Notes: generated by a model from the sequence alone, not told the origin. A stretch of DNA of 64,000 nt from Chloroflexota bacterium (GCA_016235445.1 JACRLB010000039.1:1-64000); one strand, 5' to 3'. Positions 7,441-16,261 are shown, counted from the stretch's first letter. Numbers and translations: made by a program.

Positions 7441-7525
7441 CTAGTGTTCTCCCTTAAACGCCCCTTCCTATGGTCGCAGCACAGACGGCAGTAGCGCGTC
7501 CAATCCGCTCCCCCGTAGCAGACTC
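7441..7525 (-). pseudogene. hsdS 3'-end remnant, copy E (most decayed)
   Basis: It shares with copy A the extra bases between LLPSVL and AFKGE, and ends AFKGEH with a stop at 7441-7443. The upstream ELQSATGEEL segment is partly deleted. The sharing of the insertion suggests that A and E descend from one duplicated copy. Confidence 0.55.
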
Positions 7526-7657
7526 TGTATCTCGCAAATTCATATACATTCTACAGGTATCAGCTTCATTTGGCATGGGGTTACCCCATATTTTTCCCAA
7601 GTATACTCCACTCATCCAATCCTCAATCTCCAGTCTCCAATCTCCAATTCCACCAAA

Positions 7658-7666
7658 TGGTAAAAT
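7658..7666 (+). promoter_or_regulatory. Extended -10 promoter for trmFO, probably leaderless
   Basis: TGG-TAAAAT forms an extended -10 box whose last base is 6 nt before the trmFO ATG. No Shine-Dalgarno fits between them. The same AAATGGTAAAAT string recurs at 36888-36899 and 51386-51397. Confidence 0.5.
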
Positions 7667-7672
7667 ACCTCC

Positions 7673-9028
7673 ATGCCCCCCCTTACCATCATCGGCGGCG
7701 GACTCTCAGGCACAGAAGCCGCCTGGCAAGCCGCACAACTCAACATCAAAGTCAAACTCTACGAAATGCGCCCCGCTAACGCGAACCCCACAGGCGCGCA
7801 CCTCAGCGGCGACCTCGCCGAACTCGTCTGTTCCAACTCGCTGGGTTCCAACCTGCCAGACCGCGCTTCGGGTGTCCTCAAGAATGAGCTACGCACGCTC
7901 AACTCCATGCTCTTGGAATGTGCCGAAGCCTCAGCCCTGCCCGCAGGCGCCGCCCTCGCCGTGGATCGTGAATCCTTCGCGCGCATGGCAACCGAACGAA
8001 TAGCCAACCATCCCAACATCGAACTCATCCGCGAAGAGATGAAAGAAATCCCAAACACCCCCGTCATCATCGCCAGTGGACCGCTCACCTCCGAGAGTCT
8101 CTCGCAATCCATTGCCAAACTCAGCGGCGAAGAGCATCTCTTCTTCTTCGATGCCATCGCGCCCATCGTCCACGCCGAAAGCATCAACATGGATGTTGCC
8201 TTCCGCGCCTCCCGCTACGGCAAGGGCGAACAGGAAGAAGGCGACTACATCAACTGTCCCTTTACAAAAGAAGAATACTACGCCTTCGTAGATGCGCTTC
8301 AATCCGCCGAACGCATTGAACTGCGCTCCTTTGAAGATGCCATCAAAGCAGGCGTCAAAGCGGGCCAATTCTTTGAAGGCTGTCTGCCCGTTGAAGTCAT
8401 CGCCGAGCGCGGCGTGGACTCTCTCGCCTTCGGCCCCATGCGCCCCGTCGGCCTGCGTGACCCGCGCACAGGCAAACGTCCCTACGCCGTCGTCCAACTT
8501 CGGCAGGATAATCTCGCGGGCAGTCTCTACAACCTTGTCGGCTTCCAGACCAATCTCAAATTCCCCGAGCAACGCCGAGTCTTGCGCATGATTCCCGGCC
8601 TCGACCATGCCGAGTTCGAGCGCTACGGACAAATGCACCGCAACACCTTCATTGCCTCACCCAAACTCTTGCGCCCCACCCTCCAACACATCACCCGCGA
8701 CGATCTCTTCTTCGCAGGTCAGATCACAGGCGTCGAAGGTTACATGGGCAATATCGCCACGGGTTTGCTTGCAGGTCTTAACGCCGCGCGCCTGCTCAAC
8801 AACCAACCCCTCCTCGAACTTCCGCAAGAAACCATGCTCGGCACACTCTGTCACTACGTCACCCACGCCAGCCTCAAAGACTTCCAACCCATGAAAGCCA
8901 ACTTCGGCATTCTCCCACCACTGGAAAACCTCCCTAAAAAAATCGGCAAACGCGAACGCGGTCAACTCTACGCCGACCGCGCCGCCAATGCGCTCAACGA
9001 ATACCTAAATCACTATCAAACCACCTAA
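7673..9028 (+). CDS. trmFO: Folate/FAD-dependent tRNA (uracil-54-C5)-methyltransferase
   Basis: TrmFO makes ribothymidine at tRNA position 54 using methylenetetrahydrofolate and FADH2. The 451-residue length is normal. The protein opens with the FAD-binding [14 protein letters not shown] motif (about 8-21), followed by the family blocks [19 protein letters not shown] and later GQITGVEGY and [14 protein letters not shown]. The gene appears leaderless. The M28 peptidase gene starts 20 bp after its stop, so the two are likely co-transcribed. Gene assignment is secure from the family motifs. Confidence 0.96.
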   Translation: MPPLTIIGGGLSGTEAAWQAAQLNIKVKLYEMRPANANPTGAHLSGDLAELVCSNSLGSNLPDRASGVLKNELRTLNSMLLECAEASALPAGAALAVDRESFARMATERIANHPNIELIREEMKEIPNTPVIIASGPLTSESLSQSIAKLSGEEHLFFFDAIAPIVHAESINMDVAFRASRYGKGEQEEGDYINCPFTKEEYYAFVDALQSAERIELRSFEDAIKAGVKAGQFFEGCLPVEVIAERGVDSLAFGPMRPVGLRDPRTGKRPYAVVQLRQDNLAGSLYNLVGFQTNLKFPEQRRVLRMIPGLDHAEFERYGQMHRNTFIASPKLLRPTLQHITRDDLFFAGQITGVEGYMGNIATGLLAGLNAARLLNNQPLLELPQETMLGTLCHYVTHASLKDFQPMKANFGILPPLENLPKKIGKRERGQLYADRAANALNEYLNHYQTT

Positions 9029-9048
9029 CCATAAGACTACACAATTAC

Positions 9049-9939
9049 ATGACCAAACGCTCCGCCATCCTCTACCTTCTTTTGATCTTCGCTCTTCTGG
9101 CCCTGGTTGCAGGCTGGTACATCGCCTCATTCCTTAACCGTGAAGTTGATTCGGTTTCCTTCGACAGTTCCCGCGCCTATGCAGATGTGCAAACGCAAGT
9201 CTCTTTCGGGACGCGAATGCCTGGGTCGGCAGGCCATGCCCAAGCGCGGGAATGGATGCGCGCCGAATTGGAATCAGCGGGCTGGGATGTTCAAGTCCAC
9301 GAATCCGAAAAAATGGGACACCCCATCTTCAACATCATCGCCAAACGAAACGATGAGCCGCCGCAGATCATCCTCGGCGCACACTACGACACGCGCACGA
9401 TCGCCGACAACGACCCCGACCCCGCCAAACGTACAGAACCCGTCCCTGGCGCAAATGACGGCGCATCTGGTGTTGCCGTGCTCCTTGAACTCGCCCGCTC
9501 TCTTCCATCTGATACAACCCCCGTTTGGCTGGTCTTCTTCGACGCCGAAGACAACGGCCACATCGAAGGCTGGGACTGGATTCTCGGCTCGCGCGCCTTC
9601 GTTGAAGAGATAAAAATTGCGCCGCGAGCCGTCGTCATCGTGGATATGATCGGCGACGCCGATTTGAATATTTATCTCGAAAAGAATTCCAACGCAACCA
9701 TCCGCGCTGAAATTTGGAACACCGCCGCCGCATTGGGCCATGGCGATGTCTTCATCAACGAAGAGAAATTTAGTATGCTCGACGATCACACCCCATTCAA
9801 CGAAGCGAACATCCCCGCCGTAGACATCATAGATTTCGACTACCCCTATTGGCACACCACGCAAGATACGCCAGATAAAGTCTCGCCCCAATCCCTCCAA
9901 GCCGTCGGCGACACTCTCTGGCATTGGATCGTTGAATAA
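9049..9939 (+). CDS. Membrane-anchored M28 peptidase / glutaminyl cyclase-like protein
   Basis: A 296-residue protein with an N-terminal signal anchor (about 5-28) and an extracytoplasmic M28 domain. Metal-site motifs are AHYDTR (about 112-117), GANDGASG (134-141) and FFDAEDNG (163-170), with a late histidine in YPYWHTTQDT. The overall pattern, short length and these motifs resemble glutaminyl-peptide cyclotransferases as well as aminopeptidases, so the reaction is unresolved. It follows trmFO directly with no visible ribosome site and is followed at once by the three-way-junction element. Confidence 0.85.
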   Translation: MTKRSAILYLLLIFALLALVAGWYIASFLNREVDSVSFDSSRAYADVQTQVSFGTRMPGSAGHAQAREWMRAELESAGWDVQVHESEKMGHPIFNIIAKRNDEPPQIILGAHYDTRTIADNDPDPAKRTEPVPGANDGASGVAVLLELARSLPSDTTPVWLVFFDAEDNGHIEGWDWILGSRAFVEEIKIAPRAVVIVDMIGDADLNIYLEKNSNATIRAEIWNTAAALGHGDVFINEEKFSMLDDHTPFNEANIPAVDIIDFDYPYWHTTQDTPDKVSPQSLQAVGDTLWHWIVE

Positions 9940-10002
9940 CCTCTGGAGTCTATCAGCAAGCTGATAGACAAGAACATGCAGCAAGCTGCATGACTCCAGA
10001 GG
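9940..10002. repeat. Three-way-junction palindromic element
   Basis: An outer 10-bp stem (CCTCTGGAGT, 9940-9949, with ACTCCAGAGG, 9993-10002) encloses two hairpins, CTATCAGC-AA-GCTGATAG (9950-9967) and CATGCAGC-AA-GCTGCATG (9975-9992). Both hairpins share the same AGCAAGCT apex. The element begins one base after the stop of the M28 gene. It lacks a clear T-run (TCTTCC follows), so its role may be mRNA 3'-end protection or a mobile repeat, not simple termination. Confidence 0.75.
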
Positions 10003-10119
10003 TCTTCCAAAGAATTTTTATTTACGGTATGTTCAAAACCCCAAACTCGGCGTACACTTACGAAGTGCCGCAAACCGAGTTGAACAGAAACATGATTTCC
10101 ATACTTAAGCGGTAAGCCA

Positions 10120-11400
10120 ATGACATTACAAACCTCGCTGGAAAAATTACACACCCCCTGGGTCGAACGCATCTCCCGCGAACTCGCAAGCGGCGAAGGC
10201 GTACGCGCGGGTTTCTCTGAACAACTCGTCCGCTTCTACGAACTGCTCGAACAAACTGTGATGACCGGCGACACCGCCTGGCTCGACCCCATCCTCTACG
10301 ATTGGGGACGCTCTCCCACCGAAACCAACCTCGAACAGGGAGATTACTACGTCTCCTTCGTCATCAACCGCATGATCGCGCTGACCATTGAAACCGCGCG
10401 CGAAACTCTCAACAAAAAAGACGCCCTGGAATTGATCGCCGCCGTCATCCCCATTCTCACCCACAGCCTGAGCGTCGTCGTCCGCTACGAAATGGAAACC
10501 CGCGTGGCGCACATCTCCAGCGAACTCGGCAAGACCCAGGAAAAACTACAACAACTCGATCACAACAAATCCAACTTCATCTCCGTTGCCGCGCATGAAC
10601 TAAAAACCCCGCTGACCCTCATCGAAGGCTATACCGCCATGATGGTGGATGTTGCCGAGGATGCCGAACTGCCCGAGATGAACGATTACCTCAAGGGCGT
10701 CAACACTGGCATCCACCGCCTGCGCCACATCATCGACGATATGATCGACGTCTCCCTGATCGACAACAACCTGCTCACACTCAACTTCCAGCCAATCTGG
10801 ATCAGCCACCTGTTCAACCTGCTCTCCAACGAATTAAAGAAGACGGTTGCAGAGCGAAAGCAAGCCCTCAACATCAACTCGTTCGAGGGCAGTGAGATCA
10901 TGATCTATGCAGACTCAGAGCGACTGTACCAGGCCATGCACAATGTCGTATCCAATGCCATCAAATACACCCCAGACAACGGCACGATCACCATTAACGG
11001 ACGCCTGTTACCCGGCTTCGTCGAAATCGTCATCGCCGACACAGGCATTGGCATCTCCCCGGAGCATCAGGCCACCATCTTCGAGAAATTCGGGCAACTC
11101 GGCAAAACCGACCTGCACTCCAGCGGCAAGACCAAATTCAAAGGCGGCGGCCCCGGCCTGGGGCTTCCCATCACCCGCGGCATCATCGAAGCGCACGGCG
11201 GCACCATCTGGGTCGAATCCGATGGACACGACGAAGTAAAATTGAACGGCTCGATCTTTCACATCCTGCTCCCTACGCGCACCGAGCCAAGCGACCCAAG
11301 CATGATCAAATTCTTCGGTCAATTTGAACAGAATAAACACGAATTGGAAACAGAAACCAGTGGCAAAGAAAATCCCCCAACCAACCAGCCCGCCGCGTGA
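10120..11400 (+). CDS. Cytosolic sensor histidine kinase
   Basis: A 426-residue kinase with no membrane segment. The N-terminal 145 residues form a helical domain I do not recognise. HisKA follows, with the phospho-accepting His in AAHELKTPLTLIEGY (about 160-175), then HATPase_c with the N-box VVSNAIKYTPDNG, G1 DTGIGIS and G2 GGGPGLGLPI. The C-terminal tail is proline- and glutamate-rich. No response regulator is adjacent. Its 3' end overlaps the start of hflX, which suggests translational coupling. Confidence 0.88.
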   Translation: MTLQTSLEKLHTPWVERISRELASGEGVRAGFSEQLVRFYELLEQTVMTGDTAWLDPILYDWGRSPTETNLEQGDYYVSFVINRMIALTIETARETLNKKDALELIAAVIPILTHSLSVVVRYEMETRVAHISSELGKTQEKLQQLDHNKSNFISVAAHELKTPLTLIEGYTAMMVDVAEDAELPEMNDYLKGVNTGIHRLRHIIDDMIDVSLIDNNLLTLNFQPIWISHLFNLLSNELKKTVAERKQALNINSFEGSEIMIYADSERLYQAMHNVVSNAIKYTPDNGTITINGRLLPGFVEIVIADTGIGISPEHQATIFEKFGQLGKTDLHSSGKTKFKGGGPGLGLPITRGIIEAHGGTIWVESDGHDEVKLNGSIFHILLPTRTEPSDPSMIKFFGQFEQNKHELETETSGKENPPTNQPAA

Positions 11401-12736
11401 ACGCGCCTTCCTCGTTGGCGCTGATATTCACGGCAGAAAACAGATTCTCACCCTCGAAGATTCTCTCGCAGAACTCGCCCTGCTTGCGGATACCGCAGGT
11501 GTGGACGTAGTTGGCGAACTCACCCAAAAACTGCACGCCCCCAACCTATCCACCTACATCGGCCCCGGCAAAGTAGAGGAATTAAAAGCGCTCGCCGAGG
11601 AAACCCTCTCCGAAGTTGTCATCTTCGATGACGAACTCTCTCCGCGCCACCAGCGCGAACTGGAAAAAGCGCTCGGCATCAACATCCGCGTCATTGACCG
11701 CACCGCGCTCATCCTCGATATCTTCGCCCAACATGCCCACACAAAGGAAGGCATGTTGCAAGTGGAACTCGCCCAATACGAGTACAACCTGCCGCGCCTC
11801 ACCCGCGCCTGGACGCATCTCGAGCGGCAGGCTGGCGGCGGCGGCGGACGGGCCGGCTCCACGGGCGGCGTTGGTTTGCGCGGCCCCGGCGAAACCCAGC
11901 TTGAGGTTGACCGCCGCTCGATCCGCACCCGCATCTCACACATCAAACGCGAGCTGGAAAAAGTGGAAGCGCATCGCCTGAGATACCGCGCCCAACGCAA
12001 ACGCTCGCGCATCCCCACCGTGGCTCTGGTCGGCTACACCAACGCAGGCAAAAGCACCCTGCTCAATCGGCTTGCCAAAGCCGAGGTCTATGTGGCGGAT
12101 CAATTGTTCGCAACCCTCGACCCCACCACCCGCCGCGTGCAACTCCCCGGCGATGAACTTGCTCTCGTCACCGACACCGTTGGCTTCATTCAAAAACTGC
12201 CCACCTCGCTGATCGCCGCATTCCACGCCACGCTCGAAGAAATCTCCGAAGCAGACCTGCTCCTGCATGTTGTGGATATTTCACACCCCAACGCCCTCGG
12301 CCAATTTCAGGCCGTGCAGGAAACATTGGACGAAATTGACGCAAGCCACATTCCCATGATCACTGCATTGAACAAGGCAGACCTGTTGAAGAACCCAGAA
12401 AACGCCCGCGAAGTGCTCAAGGAATTTCCGAAATCCATTTCCATCTCTGCCATGACAGGCACAGGCCTCCCCGACCTGCTTCACCTGATGCGCGAAGAAT
12501 TGTTCGAGTCATATTCCCCCATCCACGTGCGCCTGCCATACAAACAAGGCGCGCTCATTTCCCTCTTCCACGAACTGGGGCAGGTGGAACGCGTCGAGCA
12601 TGAACGCGGCGGCGTGGTCATGCACGGGCGTATCCCCGGCAGACTGCTGGCGCAATTCTCATCCTGGCACGCACAAGCCACCCAGGCCGACAACGGGAAT
12701 CAAGTCATCGAAGAAAACGACCTGGAGGAAGCATGA
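11360..12736 (+). CDS. hflX: GTPase HflX
   Basis: HflX binds 50S ribosomal subunits and splits or rescues stalled ribosomes. The N-terminal HflX domain includes YIGPGKVEEL and the linker GGVGLRGPGETQLE. The G domain has G1 GYTNAGKST, G3 DTVGFI and G4 NKAD. A GTG start at 11360 (458 residues) is preferred; a TTG at 11324 would extend the protein by 12 residues. Neither has a good ribosome site, and both overlap the preceding kinase gene by 41-77 bp. The stop overlaps the ATG of the next small gene. Confidence 0.93.
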   Translation: MAKKIPQPTSPPRERAFLVGADIHGRKQILTLEDSLAELALLADTAGVDVVGELTQKLHAPNLSTYIGPGKVEELKALAEETLSEVVIFDDELSPRHQRELEKALGINIRVIDRTALILDIFAQHAHTKEGMLQVELAQYEYNLPRLTRAWTHLERQAGGGGGRAGSTGGVGLRGPGETQLEVDRRSIRTRISHIKRELEKVEAHRLRYRAQRKRSRIPTVALVGYTNAGKSTLLNRLAKAEVYVADQLFATLDPTTRRVQLPGDELALVTDTVGFIQKLPTSLIAAFHATLEEISEADLLLHVVDISHPNALGQFQAVQETLDEIDASHIPMITALNKADLLKNPENAREVLKEFPKSISISAMTGTGLPDLLHLMREELFESYSPIHVRLPYKQGALISLFHELGQVERVEHERGGVVMHGRIPGRLLAQFSSWHAQATQADNGNQVIEENDLEEA

Positions 12737-12936
12737 TCTCGAAATTACTGGACCGCATGTCCGAATATCTGGCGCACCGTAAGGGACTGCTTCCCATCAT
12801 CGGCATGATCCTGATCGTCATAAACTTGCTGGTTCAATTCATCTTCCCGAACAGCCCGCTGGCATTCAGCAATATTTTTCTGCATATCGGTTTGATCCTG
12901 GCAATCTTTGGGCTGATGTTATCCTGGGCGCTTTAA
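12733..12936 (+). CDS. Small two-helix membrane protein
   Basis: A 67-residue protein with two hydrophobic helices (about 19-36 and 46-66) and a basic, amphipathic first 17 residues. Its ATG overlaps the hflX TGA as ATGA, and GGAGG lies 4 nt upstream inside hflX, so it is translationally coupled to hflX. A function is not known. The tight coupling and good ribosome site support a real gene. Confidence 0.75.
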   Translation: MISKLLDRMSEYLAHRKGLLPIIGMILIVINLLVQFIFPNSPLAFSNIFLHIGLILAIFGLMLSWAL

Positions 12937-12966
12937 CCCCGCTGTCTATAAATTTTCAAAATCCCC

Positions 12967-14934
12967 ATGTCTTCGGCGATCCCAGGCAAGACATTCCTCA
13001 ACCAATATCGTGTCGAAGAATTTATTGCGCGCACCCCGCTGGGTGAATTATTCCGCGCCACCGATGAGCGCAGTCACAAACCGCTCGCGCTCACCCTGCT
13101 CCCCAAATCGATCTCCGACAACGCCGAAGCCATAAAAGAACTCGAAGCGGAATCAAAAAAACTTCAAGTCCTCTCACATCCAAACCTGGTCAAATACCTG
13201 GGGCTGTTTCAAACGCCCACACTCGCCTTTTTGCTCGAAGAATGGGTGGACGGCCCATCCCTGCAAACTGTGTTCGCACACGCACCCGTCAGCGTAAACG
13301 AAGCGCTCGTTTATGCCAGAGCAATTTGCGGGGCGTTGGATGCGCTCCACAAACAAAACCATTTTCATCTTAATCTTGCGCCAGAATTAATTCGCATCAA
13401 CGAACAAGGCGAAATTTTTCTCGGCGGCATCGCCCATGCCAACAGGCATGAAACCCCAACCGCCAAATATCCGCCGCTTTACAAATCGCCAGAGCAAATC
13501 CAACATCACATCCTCACCGCCGCCGCCGACACCTACGCCCTCGCCGTCATTCTTTACGAACTTGTCACAGGCGCATGGATCAACGGAAAAAAAGCGCCGA
13601 AAACAAACGAAGCCATTGGCAGGGCGCATCTTGAAACCACCCCGCCCGCGCCCATCTTGCTGAACAAACAAATTCCCGATCACTTCTCGCGCATGATTCT
13701 TTGGGCGCTTCGTAAAAATCCAAATGAGCGATTGAAGACCACAACAGAATTGCTTTCATCGCTTGCGCTTGCCGCGCGTGTTTCTGTGGACGAAGTTCCG
13801 CTTCGCATTAATCTGACAGTTGCTCCTGTCACCTCGGCAGTTCTCAACGAATGGCAGTTCCTGCCGCCCCCCAAACCAAACATCCTCACCGCAGACACCC
13901 CCCCGCTGGAAGACCGCCTCGCGGCCATTTCAATTCCGAAAAAGAAAAAATCGCGCGTGGGCATAATTCCTGTTTTTATCTTTATATTGTTTGCAGGTTT
14001 TCTTTCTCTTTTCTGGTTCGTGCGCCCCGCTGAAATAGACATCGCCACACCTGAGCCATCCACGCCCTTCGCCGCAGACTTTACCCCGCCGCCAACATTT
14101 ACTCCCCTGCCCAAACCCACAGACCCGCACGGCGGGCGGATCGCCTTCACCTGCACCCGCGGAGAGTACAACCAACTCTGCATGATCAACCGCGATGGAA
14201 GCGGCCTGACCCAACTCACCGACATGGACGCCAGCAATTACTACCCTGTCTTCACACCGGATGGCGGCTCGCTTTTATTTTCATCCAACCGCAACGGCGC
14301 ATTTGACCTGTATCTCCTGCTGTTCAGCGAAAAACAACTCTTTCAGATTACGGAAAACATTGGCAACGTGGTCTCGCCAGATTACTCCCCCGATGGCCGC
14401 AAAATCGTGTTTGCAAACCGCGCAGGTGAAGGCCCCACTTCCATTTGGATGGTGAACACAGACGGGTTGAATCCACGGCTGGTATATACGGGAGCGAATG
14501 AAATTGTTGCAACGGCATGGTCACCTGATGGGGAAAGGATCGCGTATGCCATGTCGATGGGCATTCCGCAGGAATTTGAAATCTTCACCATGGATGTGGA
14601 CGGGCGAAATCACCTCCGCATTTCGCAGGGGTTGCTGGGCATCGGCGGCAGTGTGGATTGGTCGCCTGACGGAAAATTTCTTTTGATCTACGCGGGGCCG
14701 TTTGGCGACAAGGATATTTTCAAACTGGATGCCAGCACGGGAAATGCCATCCAACTGACAGATGGCGGCAACAATGCGGGCGCATCTTATTCACCAGATG
14801 GTTTGTACATCGTGTTCAACTCCCTGCGCAACGACGACCAGGCAGATTTGTACATCATGCGCGCTGATGGGACAAACCAGATTCAACTAACCAATCACCC
14901 CGAACCCGATTGGGGGGCGCAGTGGGTGGAGTAA
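12967..14934 (+). CDS. Membrane-spanning pseudokinase with TolB-like beta-propeller
   Basis: A 655-residue protein: Ser/Thr-kinase-like domain (about 12-270), one membrane helix (331-352), a proline-rich stretch, and a propeller of PD40/TolB-type repeats (about 395-655, marked by WSPDG, YSPDG and DG.N..RL motifs). Catalytic motifs are lost. Thr43 stands where the ATP-binding Lys belongs (PLALTLLPK), HRD is HLN (134-136), DFG is replaced by LGGIA (152-156), and the Gly loop is absent. The fold is kept (KSPEQ, DTYALAVILYELVTG). It is therefore likely a pseudokinase that relays or scaffolds, with its propeller outside. A -10-like TATAAA lies 12 nt upstream of the ATG. Confidence 0.85.
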   Translation: MSSAIPGKTFLNQYRVEEFIARTPLGELFRATDERSHKPLALTLLPKSISDNAEAIKELEAESKKLQVLSHPNLVKYLGLFQTPTLAFLLEEWVDGPSLQTVFAHAPVSVNEALVYARAICGALDALHKQNHFHLNLAPELIRINEQGEIFLGGIAHANRHETPTAKYPPLYKSPEQIQHHILTAAADTYALAVILYELVTGAWINGKKAPKTNEAIGRAHLETTPPAPILLNKQIPDHFSRMILWALRKNPNERLKTTTELLSSLALAARVSVDEVPLRINLTVAPVTSAVLNEWQFLPPPKPNILTADTPPLEDRLAAISIPKKKKSRVGIIPVFIFILFAGFLSLFWFVRPAEIDIATPEPSTPFAADFTPPPTFTPLPKPTDPHGGRIAFTCTRGEYNQLCMINRDGSGLTQLTDMDASNYYPVFTPDGGSLLFSSNRNGAFDLYLLLFSEKQLFQITENIGNVVSPDYSPDGRKIVFANRAGEGPTSIWMVNTDGLNPRLVYTGANEIVATAWSPDGERIAYAMSMGIPQEFEIFTMDVDGRNHLRISQGLLGIGGSVDWSPDGKFLLIYAGPFGDKDIFKLDASTGNAIQLTDGGNNAGASYSPDGLYIVFNSLRNDDQADLYIMRADGTNQIQLTNHPEPDWGAQWVE

Positions 14935-15508
14935 TTGACCAGAATGCAGACTTTAGTCTGCAATGGATGTTATCGGAAATAAAAGGGGTGTCATCGCTTG
15001 TAAAATCAATATCATCCCTTCGGGATTTGGATTCTTTCGCGCCATTTTCTATAATCCTGCCATCCCTTCGGGATTATGGACTGCGCAAGGTGAGTGAATA
15101 AAACTGCGTAACAGCAGTTAAATCAGCGTTTATCTGCGTCCCATTAAAGCTTGTGGCTTGTTGCCGATACCGTCTAATTATGCTTCGGAGCAAATGTAAA
15201 TAATTTCCAGCCAATGACCCTGCCGGATGGTGGGAATCAATTTTCGGCGGGGAGCGAGGCGTTTTATCCTTGTTGAAATCGGGATGCCATTTTTGCAGTC
15301 AAACAGGTTGTGCGGGTTATTTTATGTATTGCAAGGGGAAATTCAGTAACAAATCATCAACAAAAAAAGTACATTTCGCATGACTTAAAACCTTTACACG
15401 CGGAATATTTAATGTATTATTGCCTGCATCAATGGCGTTTTTCGCGGCTCGACCACCGCGGAGGGCGCTGTTCATCTTTAATCCATAAATCGAAAGGAAG
15501 TTATATGA
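14935..15508. other. Gene-free stretch with short palindromes
   Basis: No convincing gene is seen in these 574 bp. Contents: a hairpin TGCAGACT-TT-AGTCTGCA (14945-14962) just after the propeller gene; two direct copies of a motif CATCCCTTCGGGATT (near 15013 and 15061); one copy of CTGCGCAAGGTGAGTGAATAA (near 15082), related to repeats at 16091, 16207 and 25619; and a promoter-like site for the SET gene (15393-15420). Confidence 0.6.
15393..15420 (+). promoter_or_regulatory. Candidate promoter for the SET-domain gene
   Basis: TTTACA (15393-15398) and TATTAT (15415-15420) are spaced by 16 bp, with TG directly before the -10 box. A leader of about 80 nt would follow. Confidence 0.4.
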
Positions 15509-16093
15509 ATGTCCAAGCAACCAAGTTCCTATCTGTCTTCTAGGTTGGAAGGCCGCCTGAAAGCCGATAAAAGCGGGAACAGCATTTTCGCTCTTGAACC
15601 CATTAAGAAGGGCGAATTGATTGCTGTTTTCGGCGGCGTTGTATATGAATGGGAGACCTTTATCCACCTACCCGAACGTGAGCGTAGTTTGTGCCTCCAG
15701 GTTGAAGACCGGCTTTTCCTGGTGCCGCGCCCCATTGGTGAGGGAGATTATGTCAATCACTCGTGCAATCCGAATGCAGGTCTTTCGGGCCAGATTGGGC
15801 TCGTTGCAATGCGAGACATTAAAATCGGCGAGGAAGTTTGTTTTGACTATGCCATGTGCGATACCATGCCCTACGATGAGTTCAATTGTTTGTGCGGCGC
15901 ACCCACCTGCCGCGGCAAAGTAGGCGGCAGTGACTGGCAGAGGCCGGAACTCCAGAAACGTTATGCGGGTTATTTTTCGCCGCATGTCCAGCGTAAAATC
16001 GATGCGCGGCGCGCAGAGAAAAGCGCGTTCGAGCGCGGGATGAGCAAGGCTCCAAAGTTCATTTCACCCATTACCGCTCCCGTGTACGAATAA
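15509..16093 (+). CDS. SET-domain protein lysine methyltransferase
   Basis: A 194-residue SET protein of the small bacterial type. Core motifs: GELIAVFGG (about 35-43), NHSCNPNAG (83-91) that forms the SAM/knot region, GEEVCFDY (107-114) with the catalytic-site tyrosine, and a cysteine cluster CLCGAPTC (127-134) like the post-SET zinc site. It would transfer methyl from SAM to a protein lysine; the target is unknown. The start at 15509 follows AAAGGAAG at 8 nt. The gene is flanked by inverted copies of an AAGGTGAGT-type repeat and followed by a structured element. Confidence 0.85.
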   Translation: MSKQPSSYLSSRLEGRLKADKSGNSIFALEPIKKGELIAVFGGVVYEWETFIHLPERERSLCLQVEDRLFLVPRPIGEGDYVNHSCNPNAGLSGQIGLVAMRDIKIGEEVCFDYAMCDTMPYDEFNCLCGAPTCRGKVGGSDWQRPELQKRYAGYFSPHVQRKIDARRAEKSAFERGMSKAPKFISPITAPVYE

Positions 16094-16109
16094 CTCACCT
16101 TACGCAGGT

Positions 16110-16193
16110 AAAGAGCAGCGCCACAGAGTTCACACACCTGCCCTGGCGGGCGGCGCCAGGGGAGAAAACCATGAGGAAAACTCTCTGCTCTTT
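16110..16193. repeat. Three-stem structured element after the SET gene
   Basis: AAAGAGCAG (16110-16118) pairs with CTGCTCTTT (16185-16193). Inside, AGAGTT (16125-16130) pairs with AACTCT (16179-16184), and CCCTGGCG (16141-16148) pairs with CGCCAGGG (16154-16161) around a 5-nt loop. It resembles no riboswitch I can name. It could be a 3' UTR structure of the SET mRNA or a mobile repeat. Confidence 0.55.
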
Positions 16194-16221
16194 GGCTAAC
16201 CGTATAAGGTCAGTGAATAAT

Positions 16222-16261
16222 ATCAAAACAGCCTTGCAATTTCTTGCAAGGCTGTTTTGAT
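16222..16261. terminator. Strong hairpin terminator
   Basis: An 18-bp perfect stem (16222-16239 with 16244-16261) with the loop TTTC and flanking A/T runs. It closes the SET transcript and can work in both directions. Confidence 0.85.

Noticed and set aside
7931-8638. Open frame of 235 codons on the minus strand inside trmFO
   Set aside because: Antisense shadow produced by codon bias of a secure gene.
16110-16193. Known riboswitch such as cyclic di-GMP-I or fluoride type
   Set aside because: The conserved cores I know for these classes are not present; kept only as a structured element.
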